36,374 bases of DNA, from NCBI GenBank assembly GCA_021776805.1, contig JAJFFD010000207.1, positions 1 through 36,374 of the forward strand, read 5' to 3'. Under the pieces are notes generated by a model. It was not told the origin of the DNA. It was given only the letters and a program-made list of their open reading frames with translations, and ran no database searches. How positions within the stretch are numbered: position 1 is the first letter of the stretch; every line of letters begins with the position of its first letter. Source of the stretch: Planctomycetota bacterium (GTDB taxonomy: Bacteria > Planctomycetota > UBA1135 > UBA2386). The position numbers were made by a program, and so were the translations under genes. Below are positions 24,459 through 32,731 of this stretch, piece by piece.

Positions 24459-26852
24459 TCACTTTATCTCCTCCCCAGCTGCACTTCGACTCATTCGGAA
24501 TGCATCGCTACGAACGACTCCAAGGATCAGAGAAGAAAGGGAATAACCATGCAACGCCGCTTCTTCGGAGATCCTGCGAACAGCCGGCATGTCGAAGTAC
24601 TCCACGCGCCTGCCGATGGCATAGGCAAGCAAGTTTCGAATGAAGTTGCGCACCAGGACCTCCTTGCGATTCAGCAGAGCCCCGCGCAAGTCTTGCGGGC
24701 TGTTCAGTGGAGTCCCATCGTAGAGCTCGCCAGATGCATCGATAAGGCTACCCTGGTCCTTGGTCCGCCAACGTCCTGTGACATCGTAGTTCTCCAAGGC
24801 AAGGCCGATGGGGTCCATCATCCGATGGCAGGAGTTGCAGGCCTGGTCCGCACGGTGCATCTCCAGTCGCTCACGAACGGAAAGCATACGGCCGGCCTCT
24901 GCCGCCTTGGTCTCATCGAGATCGGGAACATCCGGCGGAGGTGGCGGCGGCGGGCTACCCAGTAGCACTTCCATGACCCACTTGCCGCGCAGCACTGCTG
25001 AGCTGCGGTTGGCATGCGAAGTCAGCGTGAGGATGCTGCCGTGACCGAGAAGTCCCTGCCGGTTTGGATCGACCACTTTGACCCTGCGGAAAGCCTCGCC
25101 GCGAACACCAGCAATTCCGTAGTGCCGCGCCAGGCGTTCGTTGAGGAAGCTGTAGTCGGCAGTCAAGAGCTCGAGAATACTGCGATCTCGGTCAACCAAA
25201 TCCGCAAAGAGCAACTCAGTCTCACGGCGCATGGAGTCGGCAAGCTGCTGGTGGTAGTCGGGAAAGAGCAGCCGATCCGGATGCACCCGCTCGAGATCCT
25301 CCAAGCGGAGCCATTGCGCAGCGAATCGCGTAGCCAGGGCCGATGATCGTGGGTCGGCGAGAAGGCGACGGCTTTGCGCCAGCATTTCCTGTTCTGTACC
25401 GAGCTGCGCGGACTCAGCTAGACCGAGCAGCTCCTGATCCGGTGGCGCTCCCCAAATGAAGTAGGCGAGCCTGTTGGCGAGACTGCGATCGCTGAGGAGG
25501 TAGTTCCCCTTTGCGCTGGTCGGATCTGCTGGTTCTTCGAATCGAAAGAGGAAGTCAGGACTGGAAAGGATGGCCTGCAGCGCCACCCGAATACCGTAGT
25601 CGAATCCGGCCTCCGCCCTGCCATCCGCGAAGAAACCGAGCATTGCGTCCAAGTCTTCTGACTCGATTGGACGAGCGAAGGCCTGTGAACCGATTCGCTC
25701 GATGATGGCCCGGGCAGCGGCCTCTTCTTCCTTTTGCCCATTCGGTCGCGGAGCGAAGATCTTGCGACGACTCGGGGTATCCGAAACCCCAGTCGGTGAA
25801 TATGGGCCGCGAACGCCCAGATCCTTGAGGTGCGCCAGGGCAGTGATGCCGTAGCCGCTCACCCCGATCTGCCGATCCACCAGGGACCACTCATGACGCG
25901 ATAGCAGGTCCTCCACCGGCCCTTCGAAGGTACGCAAGAAGGCTGCGCTCACGCGCTGCGGCCCTGCCCGTACAAAGATCGGATCGGTCTCCATATTGAC
26001 CCCGTTGGGATCGGAAACATGCATCCAGCGATCCACTTCCAGGAGGGCAACGCGCTCGCCATTGATCGATATCTCCAATTGCTCGCCGCGAGCAGTCTGG
26101 CCGAAGAAGCCACCGGTTGTGGTGTGTTCGAAGGCCATCTTGAAGACGTATTGCCCATCGGCAATGAAGTTGTGAAGCACCGAGATTCCGCCTCGTGTTC
26201 CCCGTGGAGCCCCCTCGACCCGGTCCCACTGCGATACATAGCCCGGGTTGGTATAGGTCTTGGTGGCTACAGCCGCCTTTGGATCACCCACGGCCTGGCG
26301 ACTGACCTCGGCAGCGGCAGTCATGTACGCATCCAAGAGTGTCGGCGAGAGCAACTGGGCATCCGCGATGTTGTCGAAGTTGGCACTCTTCGCGTCCAAG
26401 GGCAGGAGTTCGGCCGCGTCTATCTCCAGATCCAGCAGGGCATGGATGGCCGCCGCATACTCCGGACGATTGAGGCGTTGAAAGCTGCGTCGGCCCGGAT
26501 TGGGGTCGAGTGCTGCGGCCGCATCCAAGCGTCTCTCCAGGTCCTCGGCCATAGCGATGCCGGCTGCATCTTCCGGGCGCCGAGACCCTGGTGGTGGCAT
26601 CATGCCGGCACGGAGCTTGTGGATGATTTTCTCTGCCACCTCCGCTGACTGCTCCGGCAGATCCACGTCGAAGGCACTCAAGTCGAGTTTCCCCTCCTGC
26701 TTGCGTCGGCCATGACAGCGAATGCAGTAGCGGCGCAGCATCTCCTTGTTCTCTCCCTGGCCAGACCCATCTGCCCAGCTGCTCACTGAGCCCTCTCCCA
26801 GAAAGAGCCCTGGCAAGAGAAGACCGGGCAAGGCGAGGAGGACTTTGCTCAT
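24459..26852 (-). CDS. DUF1592/DUF1588-type exported cytochrome-like protein
   Basis: This protein of about 797 residues has a signal peptide from MSKVLLALPGLLLPGLFLG; ATG 26852 is preferred because upstream codons would precede the signal core. Just after it is a haem c motif, RYCIRCHG (Cys43, Cys46, His47). The middle carries the DUF1587/DUF1595/DUF1592 series, with FQRLNRPEYAAAIHALLDL and SSPDFLFRFEEP. Near the end DUF1588 shows SPPPPPPPDVPDL and a second CxxCH in ACNSCHRMMDPIGLALENYD, followed by a DUF1585-like tail. Two CxxCH sites imply covalent haem and electron transfer in the periplasm or on the surface, together with the DUF1552 protein. The substrate of these systems is not known to me. 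Confidence 0.94.
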   Translation of the reverse strand: MSKVLLALPGLLLPGLFLGEGSVSSWADGSGQGENKEMLRRYCIRCHGRRKQEGKLDLSAFDVDLPEQSAEVAEKIIHKLRAGMMPPPGSRRPEDAAGIAMAEDLERRLDAAAALDPNPGRRSFQRLNRPEYAAAIHALLDLEIDAAELLPLDAKSANFDNIADAQLLSPTLLDAYMTAAAEVSRQAVGDPKAAVATKTYTNPGYVSQWDRVEGAPRGTRGGISVLHNFIADGQYVFKMAFEHTTTGGFFGQTARGEQLEISINGERVALLEVDRWMHVSDPNGVNMETDPIFVRAGPQRVSAAFLRTFEGPVEDLLSRHEWSLVDRQIGVSGYGITALAHLKDLGVRGPYSPTGVSDTPSRRKIFAPRPNGQKEEEAAARAIIERIGSQAFARPIESEDLDAMLGFFADGRAEAGFDYGIRVALQAILSSPDFLFRFEEPADPTSAKGNYLLSDRSLANRLAYFIWGAPPDQELLGLAESAQLGTEQEMLAQSRRLLADPRSSALATRFAAQWLRLEDLERVHPDRLLFPDYHQQLADSMRRETELLFADLVDRDRSILELLTADYSFLNERLARHYGIAGVRGEAFRRVKVVDPNRQGLLGHGSILTLTSHANRSSAVLRGKWVMEVLLGSPPPPPPPDVPDLDETKAAEAGRMLSVRERLEMHRADQACNSCHRMMDPIGLALENYDVTGRWRTKDQGSLIDASGELYDGTPLNSPQDLRGALLNRKEVLVRNFIRNLLAYAIGRRVEYFDMPAVRRISEEAALHGYSLSSLILGVVRSDAFRMSRSAAGEEIK

Positions 26853-27001
26853 CTGCACACTACCAAGAGAGAATTCAGCAGGCTCCCGGCTCGACCTAGC
26901 ATGCGAACGATTCCGGCAGTCCAAGACTGTGGCCTTGGGGATTATGGTCCATACTGGCGACCCAAGCCAGCCCACGCTCTCGAGCTATCAGGAGACATGC
27001 C

Positions 27002-27904
27002 ATGCAATTCGTACGGTCCGTAGTCATCTCAGTGGCAGTACTGCCCATCATCGCCTCCCTGACGCCGGCTCAGAGCGGAGGCCGCAACCTGAGCCCCGAG
27101 GAGCGGGAACAGCGGCGGGCGCAGCAGGAACAAGAGCTGCAGGAAGAGTTACAAGCGAAGCGACCGATTCCGGCCCTCGATTCCGTGTGGATCGAAGAGT
27201 TGACCTGGATGGAGGTGCGTGACGCCATCGCGGCGGGTAAGTCTACTGCCATCATCTCCACTGGCGGCATCGAGCAAAACGGACCCTATGTGGCCACGGG
27301 CAAGCACAACTATGTCCTGAAAGCCATGTGCGAAGCCATCGCCCGCGAGTTGGGGAACGCTCTCTGCGCCCCCATCATCAAGTTGGTTCCTGAGGGGAAC
27401 ATCGACCGACCTTCGGGACACATGCGTTACCCCGGCACCCTCAGTCTACGAGCGGAGACCTTCCAAGCGGTGCTCGTAGACGTTGGCCAAAGCTTGCTCG
27501 CCCACGGCTTCGAGAACTTGATCTACATCGGCGATAGCGGTGGCAATCAGCGCGGCATGGCCGCAGCTGCGAAGGTCATCAACGAGAAAGCCGGCAAGTC
27601 AGTCGCCCATCACGTGCAGGAGTTCTACGACTACGCCGCGGTCTCCGAGTACATGAACGCCGAGTTGGGCGTGGTCGAGACCGCCAACGACGGCCTGCAC
27701 GACAACTTCTACATCACATCGATCATGATGGCCGTTGACCCCACGGTCGTTCGCTACGAACAGCGGGTTAGCGTGGACAAGGCGACCATCAATGGCCTCA
27801 GCATCGCCCCCAAGGAAGCGACCATCGAGGTCGGCAAGAAGCTGATCAAGTATCGCTCGGCCTTGACGGTGAAAGCGATCAAGGCGGCGCTCGGATCCGG
27901 CTAG
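27002..27904 (+). CDS. Exported creatininase-family protein with altered metal site
   Basis: This 300-residue protein has a signal peptide (MQFVRSVVISVAVLPIIASL, cut near TPAQS) and AGGAGA 7 nt before the ATG. After a Glu/Gln-rich coiled stretch (30-54) comes a creatininase fold. The first signature reads GGIEQNGPYVATGKHN (88-103), whereas classic members have EQHGPHLPxxTD: Glu91 is kept, the metal His is Asn93 and the metal Asp is His102. The second, NGHGGN, reads GDSGGN (177-182), with Ser for His. The usual DxHAGExETS reads DGLHDNFYITS (230-240). The enzyme may bind metal differently or do another amidohydrolysis, and it acts outside the cytoplasm. It stands alone, divergent from the DUF1592 gene. 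Confidence 0.9.
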   Translation: MQFVRSVVISVAVLPIIASLTPAQSGGRNLSPEEREQRRAQQEQELQEELQAKRPIPALDSVWIEELTWMEVRDAIAAGKSTAIISTGGIEQNGPYVATGKHNYVLKAMCEAIARELGNALCAPIIKLVPEGNIDRPSGHMRYPGTLSLRAETFQAVLVDVGQSLLAHGFENLIYIGDSGGNQRGMAAAAKVINEKAGKSVAHHVQEFYDYAAVSEYMNAELGVVETANDGLHDNFYITSIMMAVDPTVVRYEQRVSVDKATINGLSIAPKEATIEVGKKLIKYRSALTVKAIKAALGSG

Positions 27905-27907
27905 GAA

Positions 27908-28795
27908 TCAGTTCGAGGCCAGCCGCCGAATCGCCCAGGCCAAGGGCAAGGGCAGCAGCGATACCAGCATCATCACAAGGCCGAGGGTCGCAAGCGGAGT
28001 TCCCATGACATCTTCCGCCAAGCGAATGTAGTCGTTGGTAAGCCCGAAGGAACCGCTGCCCTGATACTCGGCCCGAGCACTCGCCGAGAAGGCGAGCCCT
28101 TGGCAAAGTAGCACATTGCTCCCACACAGGTACCAAGCCAGCACCGCGTAGAGCCCTCGCTCTGCTTTCGACTCGGAGAATCCGCCGCTCATCGCTCGCC
28201 AAAAACAAACCGTCGCCATGGCCAGTTCACCAAGGTGACCGCCCACTAGGAAGAAGACCTCCTTGGCTCCAGTGAACGCAAGCAGGGGATAGAGCAGAGC
28301 AGCGAGTCCGATGGCGATGGCAGGAATACGAAGGTGGCGCAACTGCCAAGCCAACGCTCCCAGCCCGATGCATAGAGCCCAGCAGAGCAACGGAATCTGT
28401 TCGCGGTGCTGGGATGCGGCATGCCCATCAAGGCGAATAGCAGGAAAGGCAGGCATGCCGAAACTCCAGGCTACGATCGTGTGCCCCATCTCGTGGCAAA
28501 GGGACGAGAGGAACCAGCCCATGTACGAGAGCAAGGGGCCGTAGCCAAAGAGGAATGCCAAGGGGAGACCGAGCGTCAGGTACACGAGCGGAGCCGGATA
28601 ACCCCAGAGAAGGTCGACCTCCCCATGAAGCCTGGATTCAGGCTCCCTCAGCGGGCCGGCTGGTGCCACTGCTACCGGAACAGACTGGCTCTTGCCGGAC
28701 TCGAGGAGCTCGCCACAGAGGGCGCAGTTCTGCGCATCCTCTCCATTCTCGTAGGCGCAGTGACGACAGGGAGCCAGGTTGGCAAGTGCTTGCAT
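27908..28795 (-). CDS. Membrane protein with N-terminal zinc ribbon and HExxH (M50-like)
   Basis: This 295-residue protein opens with a zinc ribbon, Cys10-x2-Cys13 and Cys24-x2-Cys27 (CRHCAYENGEDAQNCALCG). After a linker of about 40 residues come six or seven hydrophobic helices. The end of the first helix pair carries LCHEMGHTIVAW, with HExxH at 101-105, as in the intramembrane site-2 (M50) proteases. The second M50 signature (LDG near the C-terminus) is not obvious; an RLDGHAAS stretch soon after the first motif may replace it. It could therefore be a rhomboid- or M50-like membrane protease, or a non-proteolytic relative. It ends 3 nt from the creatininase stop (convergent) and diverges from the DUF389 gene. 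GGGAG lies close to the ATG. Confidence 0.8.
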   Translation of the reverse strand: MQALANLAPCRHCAYENGEDAQNCALCGELLESGKSQSVPVAVAPAGPLREPESRLHGEVDLLWGYPAPLVYLTLGLPLAFLFGYGPLLSYMGWFLSSLCHEMGHTIVAWSFGMPAFPAIRLDGHAASQHREQIPLLCWALCIGLGALAWQLRHLRIPAIAIGLAALLYPLLAFTGAKEVFFLVGGHLGELAMATVCFWRAMSGGFSESKAERGLYAVLAWYLCGSNVLLCQGLAFSASARAEYQGSGSFGLTNDYIRLAEDVMGTPLATLGLVMMLVSLLPLPLAWAIRRLASN

Positions 28796-28921
28796 CCTCT
28801 CCCTGGATCGGCAGACCGCGCCCTGCAGCTAGAGTCGGCAGTGAGCGTCGCCGAATTCGCTTGGCCCTGCCCAGGGGCGGGGCGATGCTCTCCCTGACTA
28901 AGTGCCCACCCTAATCCTCCA

Positions 28922-28927
28922 GAGAGG
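28922..28927 (+). promoter_or_regulatory. Ribosome-binding site that points to a CTG start
   Basis: GAGAGG at 28922-28927 is followed by a 6-nt spacer and then CTG at 28934. No ATG, GTG or TTG lies in the DUF389 frame between the upstream stop (28895-28897) and ATG 29057, although the codons between read as conserved protein. Confidence 0.6.
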
Positions 28928-28933
28928 CCCGTC

Positions 28934-30796
28934 CTGACCGTACTCGCCCTCATCACGCGCCCGGAAGAAGCCCACGAAGTCCTGCGCTGGTCCTCGCGCT
29001 TCGCGGAGGCACGTAGCGAGCCCCTCAGAGTTCTCTGCTGGTCCTATTCCCCATACATGGAGGCGGTGAAGTCAAACAGTGGCAGTGGGCTCATCGAAAC
29101 AGTTCGCGATTTCATTGCCGCAGACGGCGTCGAAATGCGCGTCGGAATAGTCGACATTGATTCCATCGCCAATCGAGACGCCACCGCGGCAGCCTTGGAG
29201 GAAGCCAAGGACAGTGAATGCGATCTCCTGGTCGCCGCTGCCTTCGAGTCCGATCTGGAAGAGTCGGCATCCCCATCGGATGCGATTCTGCAGGGTTCGC
29301 CCTGCTCGGCCATCATCCTGCATTATCGACCAGACCACGTCCCCGAGGGGGAGGACATCATGGTCGGCGTCACCGACGGGCCGCACGACTCGGTTTCCCT
29401 TTTCCTCGCAAACGCAATGACCGAGGTTTCCGGTGCTCAGGTCACCCTCATGCGCACTGAGGAAGCCACCGCCGACGAAGAACTGGAAGTCGGCAAGCGC
29501 GAGTTGGAACAGATGATCCGTGATGCCAGCATCGCGGATCCGGATCGCATCCGCACGGAAGTCTTCAATCAACGCGATCTGGCGGCGATGACCGAGTCCA
29601 TGAATCGGCATGCGCTGTTGACCCTCGGCGCAAACGCACAGGACTCGGTACGCCGCCTCATGCGCATCACCAGCAACCCGACCATCGCTGTAATCAAGCG
29701 GGCACCCGCCCTCAGGGTGCTGACCGGCGGCGCCGGCTCGGATTGGATCCCGCACCTCAGTCCATCGGACTACACGGATCTGGTCCAGGGATTGCGCCGC
29801 GGGTCGCGACTGAGCACGGACTTCATGGTCATGCTCACCCTGGCGGCTGCCATCGCCACCCTTGGGCTGCTACAGAATTCCGCGGCAGTCGTCATCGGCT
29901 CCATGCTGCTTGCCCCCCTGATGACCCCCATGCTCGGTTGCGGGCTGGCGCTGTCCATGAGCAATGCCAAACTTGCCAAGGATTCGACCACCGCCATCGT
30001 GGTCGGCTTCATGCTGGCCCTCTTGGTCAGTGGCATGGTGGCCCTCCTGACCCCAGGTAGCGAACTGACGCCTGAAGTCATGGCGCGAACAGATCCCAAT
30101 ATCTTGGACCTGCTGATCGCGGCGGCCTCAGGTGCGGCTGCCGCCTATGCCTTGGCCAGGCCGAGCCTGGCGGGCTCCATCGCCGGAGTCGCCATTGCCA
30201 CCGCCCTCGTGCCGCCGCTCTGTTCGGTGGGCACTTCCCTCGCCTACGCAGAACTGACCAGCGCCTGGGGTGCCTGGCTCCTCTTCACCACCAACGTGGT
30301 GGCGATCATTCTAGGTGCCAGCGGCACCTTCAGGCTTCTCGGCATCACCGCCCGACGCCGAGCGACCCGTTGGCGCCCCAGTGTCTGGGTGCAGCGCACG
30401 GTGACCGGACTCGCCGCCGGTGCCCTGCTCATGGCCGTGCCCCTGCAACTAAACCTCCTCAAGCATTTGGAAGGGGTCAAACCACAGCCAAACTCATTCC
30501 CGATCGCCAAACTGGTTCTGGATGAGGTCCATCGTTACGTCGCCGAGGTGCCTGACCTGGAGCTGGCCTTTGCCGGCAAGCCTGCCTCTGAGTTCTCAAC
30601 TGCTGACGTAGTCATCATGCTTACTTCACCCAAGCCCTTGCCACGCAAGTATGCCAGAGACCTGGTGCGCATCGTTCGCGACACGGTAGGCGACCAGGAA
30701 CTGGATGTGGTCGTGCATGGCCTGCTCGAAGCCTGGGAGACCGTGGACACGGAGGAGCAAGAAGTCCCTCCCGAAGGGAAGAAAGAGGCGAAGTAG
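28934..30796 (+). CDS. DUF389-family membrane protein with N-terminal stress-protein-like domain
   Basis: This protein has about 620 residues if begun at CTG 28934, or 579 from ATG 29057. Upstream of that ATG the frame reads LTVLALITRPEEAHEVLRWS and on through RVLCWSYSPY, a strand-helix-strand that completes the first part of a universal-stress-like domain, so the longer start is preferred. Two such alpha/beta regions run to about residue 260. The DUF389 core follows: STDFMVMLTLAAAIATLGLL, then SAAVVIGSMLLAPLMTPMLG and GVAIATALVPPLCSVGTSLA, with about six helices. A soluble C-terminal part ends in acidic/basic residues. DUF389 proteins are inner-membrane proteins of unknown function. The gene has no operon partners: it diverges from the zinc-ribbon gene and converges on the pseudogene. 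Confidence 0.88.
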   Translation: MTVLALITRPEEAHEVLRWSSRFAEARSEPLRVLCWSYSPYMEAVKSNSGSGLIETVRDFIAADGVEMRVGIVDIDSIANRDATAAALEEAKDSECDLLVAAAFESDLEESASPSDAILQGSPCSAIILHYRPDHVPEGEDIMVGVTDGPHDSVSLFLANAMTEVSGAQVTLMRTEEATADEELEVGKRELEQMIRDASIADPDRIRTEVFNQRDLAAMTESMNRHALLTLGANAQDSVRRLMRITSNPTIAVIKRAPALRVLTGGAGSDWIPHLSPSDYTDLVQGLRRGSRLSTDFMVMLTLAAAIATLGLLQNSAAVVIGSMLLAPLMTPMLGCGLALSMSNAKLAKDSTTAIVVGFMLALLVSGMVALLTPGSELTPEVMARTDPNILDLLIAAASGAAAAYALARPSLAGSIAGVAIATALVPPLCSVGTSLAYAELTSAWGAWLLFTTNVVAIILGASGTFRLLGITARRRATRWRPSVWVQRTVTGLAAGALLMAVPLQLNLLKHLEGVKPQPNSFPIAKLVLDEVHRYVAEVPDLELAFAGKPASEFSTADVVIMLTSPKPLPRKYARDLVRIVRDTVGDQELDVVVHGLLEAWETVDTEEQEVPPEGKKEAK

Positions 30797-30800
30797 CGCC

Positions 30801-31049
30801 TCATTGCCGGGACAGGAAGCTGGCGAGAAGCTCGGGCATGCGGCTCCGCCAACAGCCGTAGTTGTTGCCATCATGGGACTCGCGAGAGATCACAACTGCT
30901 TGCAGGGATTCCAGGTACGCGACCATGCGCTCGCTGAACTGCTGCGTGTGCTTCCCCGAACTTGCCGAACGTGAGTCGTAGATCCCCCAGTCCAGATAGA
31001 TCCGCGGCAGATTCTCTGCCTGCTTTGCCAGTACCTGCAGCTCTTGCTC
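30801..31049 (-). pseudogene. C-terminal remnant of an esterase-family (PF00756-like) protein
   Basis: In a frame different from the PQQ remnant, about 82 codons read as the end of a putative esterase: NLPRIYLDWGIYDSRS, MVAYLESLQAVVISRES, then HDGNNYGCWRSRMPELLASF and a stop at 30803-30801. Enterochelin-esterase-like proteins end this way, with a GHxxxxWR motif; here the usual catalytic His is Asn (GNNYGCWR). There is no start codon or N-terminal half (about 200 residues missing). It is fused out of frame to the PQQ fragment, so it is a broken gene. Confidence 0.7.
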
Positions 31050-31498
31050 TCGAGATCCAGGGCCATCAGATTGCCATAGGGACCGAGGGCATAGGCTGTA
31101 TTCCCGTGCAGAGTTGGCGTGGACACTGGCCCATCCTCCGCCCCATCTCGCCCCGGGTAGCTCGCTGCAATCCGCTGCTTCCAGAGCAGCTCGCCAGTGC
31201 TTGCGTCCAGGGCAAGCACATGATCCTGACCGTCCATGGACCCCATGGTGACGATACGCCCATCGAGAACAGAGATGCCCGAGTAGCCCGAACCGATCTC
31301 AGTCTCCCAGGCTTTCTCTAATTCGAAGGGTTCGCTGAACACGCCCTTGGCACTCGCGGCATCGTTGAAGTTGCTGCCTCTCCAGCGAGGCCAGTCCTTT
31401 GACCCAGCGTCCCCAGTTTGAGCCTGCAGGCCGCTGGCAAGGGAGAACAGGCTCAGCGAAAACAGAAACCAAGGCAGCAAGTCATCTCTGTGCATCAT
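31043..31498 (-). pseudogene. N-terminal remnant of an exported PQQ/BamB-like beta-propeller protein
   Basis: About 152 codons are good protein: a signal peptide (MMHRDDLLPWFLFSLSLFSL...LQAQ), then DWPRWRGSNFND, the usual opening of PQQ-like propellers, and blades HVLALDASTGELLWKQRI and YALGPYGNLMALDLE. Full-length members have about 400 residues. After residue 152 the frame continues for 50 codons of low-quality, Arg/Ser-rich sequence to a stop at 30890, while the next frame carries esterase sequence. The gene seems to have lost its last two-thirds in a deletion. A truncated peptide could still be made and exported. Confidence 0.75.
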
Positions 31499-31633
31499 GA
31501 ATCGTCTCGGTGAAAAGAGGTCAGTGAACGCAATCGACGCCGACTAGTCCGATCTCCTGACAAGGGAACCGATGTTTTCAACGCTTTCGGAAGTTCGATT
31601 CGCCAAGGCCTGAGGTCCGTACCCGATCAACCC

Positions 31634-32731
31634 ATGCTGACAATTTGCAGTCTCTTCTTGGCCTGCTGCGCGCAGGATCCCAACACGACAGCGGTCCCTT
31701 TCGACTCGGAACGTTGGGACCTTCAGGCCAACTCCAGTCGACGAGCCGAGCACATGGGAAGGCCCGCGCTCTTTCTGGATGGCGGCGCCGCCGTTCTCGA
31801 CGAGCAACAATTCGAAGATGGCATCATCGAGTTCGCGATCAACTTTCAGCCTCAGCGCGGCTTCTCCGGAGTCGCATGGCGCATCCAGGAAGGAGGCAAC
31901 TACGAGGACTTCTATCTCCGCCCGCATCAGTCCGGGAATCCAGACGCATGCCAATACACGCCGGTCTTCAACGGGCTGAGCGGCTGGCAGCTCTACCATG
32001 GCGAGGGCTACAGCAAGGCCCTCACTCATGCCTTCGATCGATGGATGCAGGTCCGATTGGTGGTGGCAGGCTCACGCGCCGAGGTCTTCATCGATGACAT
32101 GAGCAAGCCGGCCCTGGTGATTCCCGAACTGAAGCACGAGCCCAGGGCCGGTGGGATCGCTCTGCGCGCCTCGAGTTTTGCCCCCGCCTGGTTCGCAGAC
32201 TTTCGCTACCGGAAGATGGAAGAGCCGGAGATGGTCAGTCCTCCCAGTGACGCGATGCCGACTCCCCCTGGGACGGTCATGTCCTGGTCGATCTCGCCAG
32301 CGCTGAATGAGAAGGATCTCCTGGGCGTCAAGGATCTGGCTGATGCATCCCTGCCTGCAGGAGAATGGGAGGACCTGGCCTGCGATAAAACAGGTTTGGC
32401 CAACCTGGCCAAAGTGCAGGGCATCAACGCCGGCAAGGACAGCGCATTTGCTCGGGTTTTGATCTCAGCGGAAACGGACCTGATCAAAGAGATGGAATTC
32501 GGCTACAGCGATCGGGCGCGGGTGTACTTGAATGGTCAACTCTTGTACTCGGGGAGCAAGGTGTACCAGTCGCGGGACTATCGCTACCTGGGCAGCATCG
32601 GTTTCTTTGATGCGCTGTACCTGCCACTCATTGCAGGGGACAACGAGTTGCTGGTCCTGGTCAGCGAGAACTTTGGGGGATGGGGCTTGCAGGCGCGGTT
32701 TGTAGATCCAGCGGGGATTGGTTGGCGCTAG
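31634..32731 (+). CDS. Lipoprotein with a ConA-like lectin/glucanase domain
   Basis: This 365-residue protein has a short signal and lipobox (MLTICSLFLACC, Cys11 or Cys12). Residues about 20-200 have the jelly-roll pattern of DUF1080/LamG-type domains: FEDGIIEFAINFQPQRGFSG, VAWRIQEGGNYEDFYLRPHQ, then WMQVRLVVAGSRAEVFIDDM and FADFRYRK. Residues about 235-365 form a second beta-domain (ARVYLNGQLLYSG; PLIAGDNELLVLVSENFGGW), like the sugar-binding domain of GH2 enzymes. No catalytic acids are clear, so carbohydrate binding is the safest guess. The ATG lacks a good ribosome site. Its 3' end overlaps the convergent small membrane gene by 71 nt. Confidence 0.85.
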   Translation: MLTICSLFLACCAQDPNTTAVPFDSERWDLQANSSRRAEHMGRPALFLDGGAAVLDEQQFEDGIIEFAINFQPQRGFSGVAWRIQEGGNYEDFYLRPHQSGNPDACQYTPVFNGLSGWQLYHGEGYSKALTHAFDRWMQVRLVVAGSRAEVFIDDMSKPALVIPELKHEPRAGGIALRASSFAPAWFADFRYRKMEEPEMVSPPSDAMPTPPGTVMSWSISPALNEKDLLGVKDLADASLPAGEWEDLACDKTGLANLAKVQGINAGKDSAFARVLISAETDLIKEMEFGYSDRARVYLNGQLLYSGSKVYQSRDYRYLGSIGFFDALYLPLIAGDNELLVLVSENFGGWGLQARFVDPAGIGWR

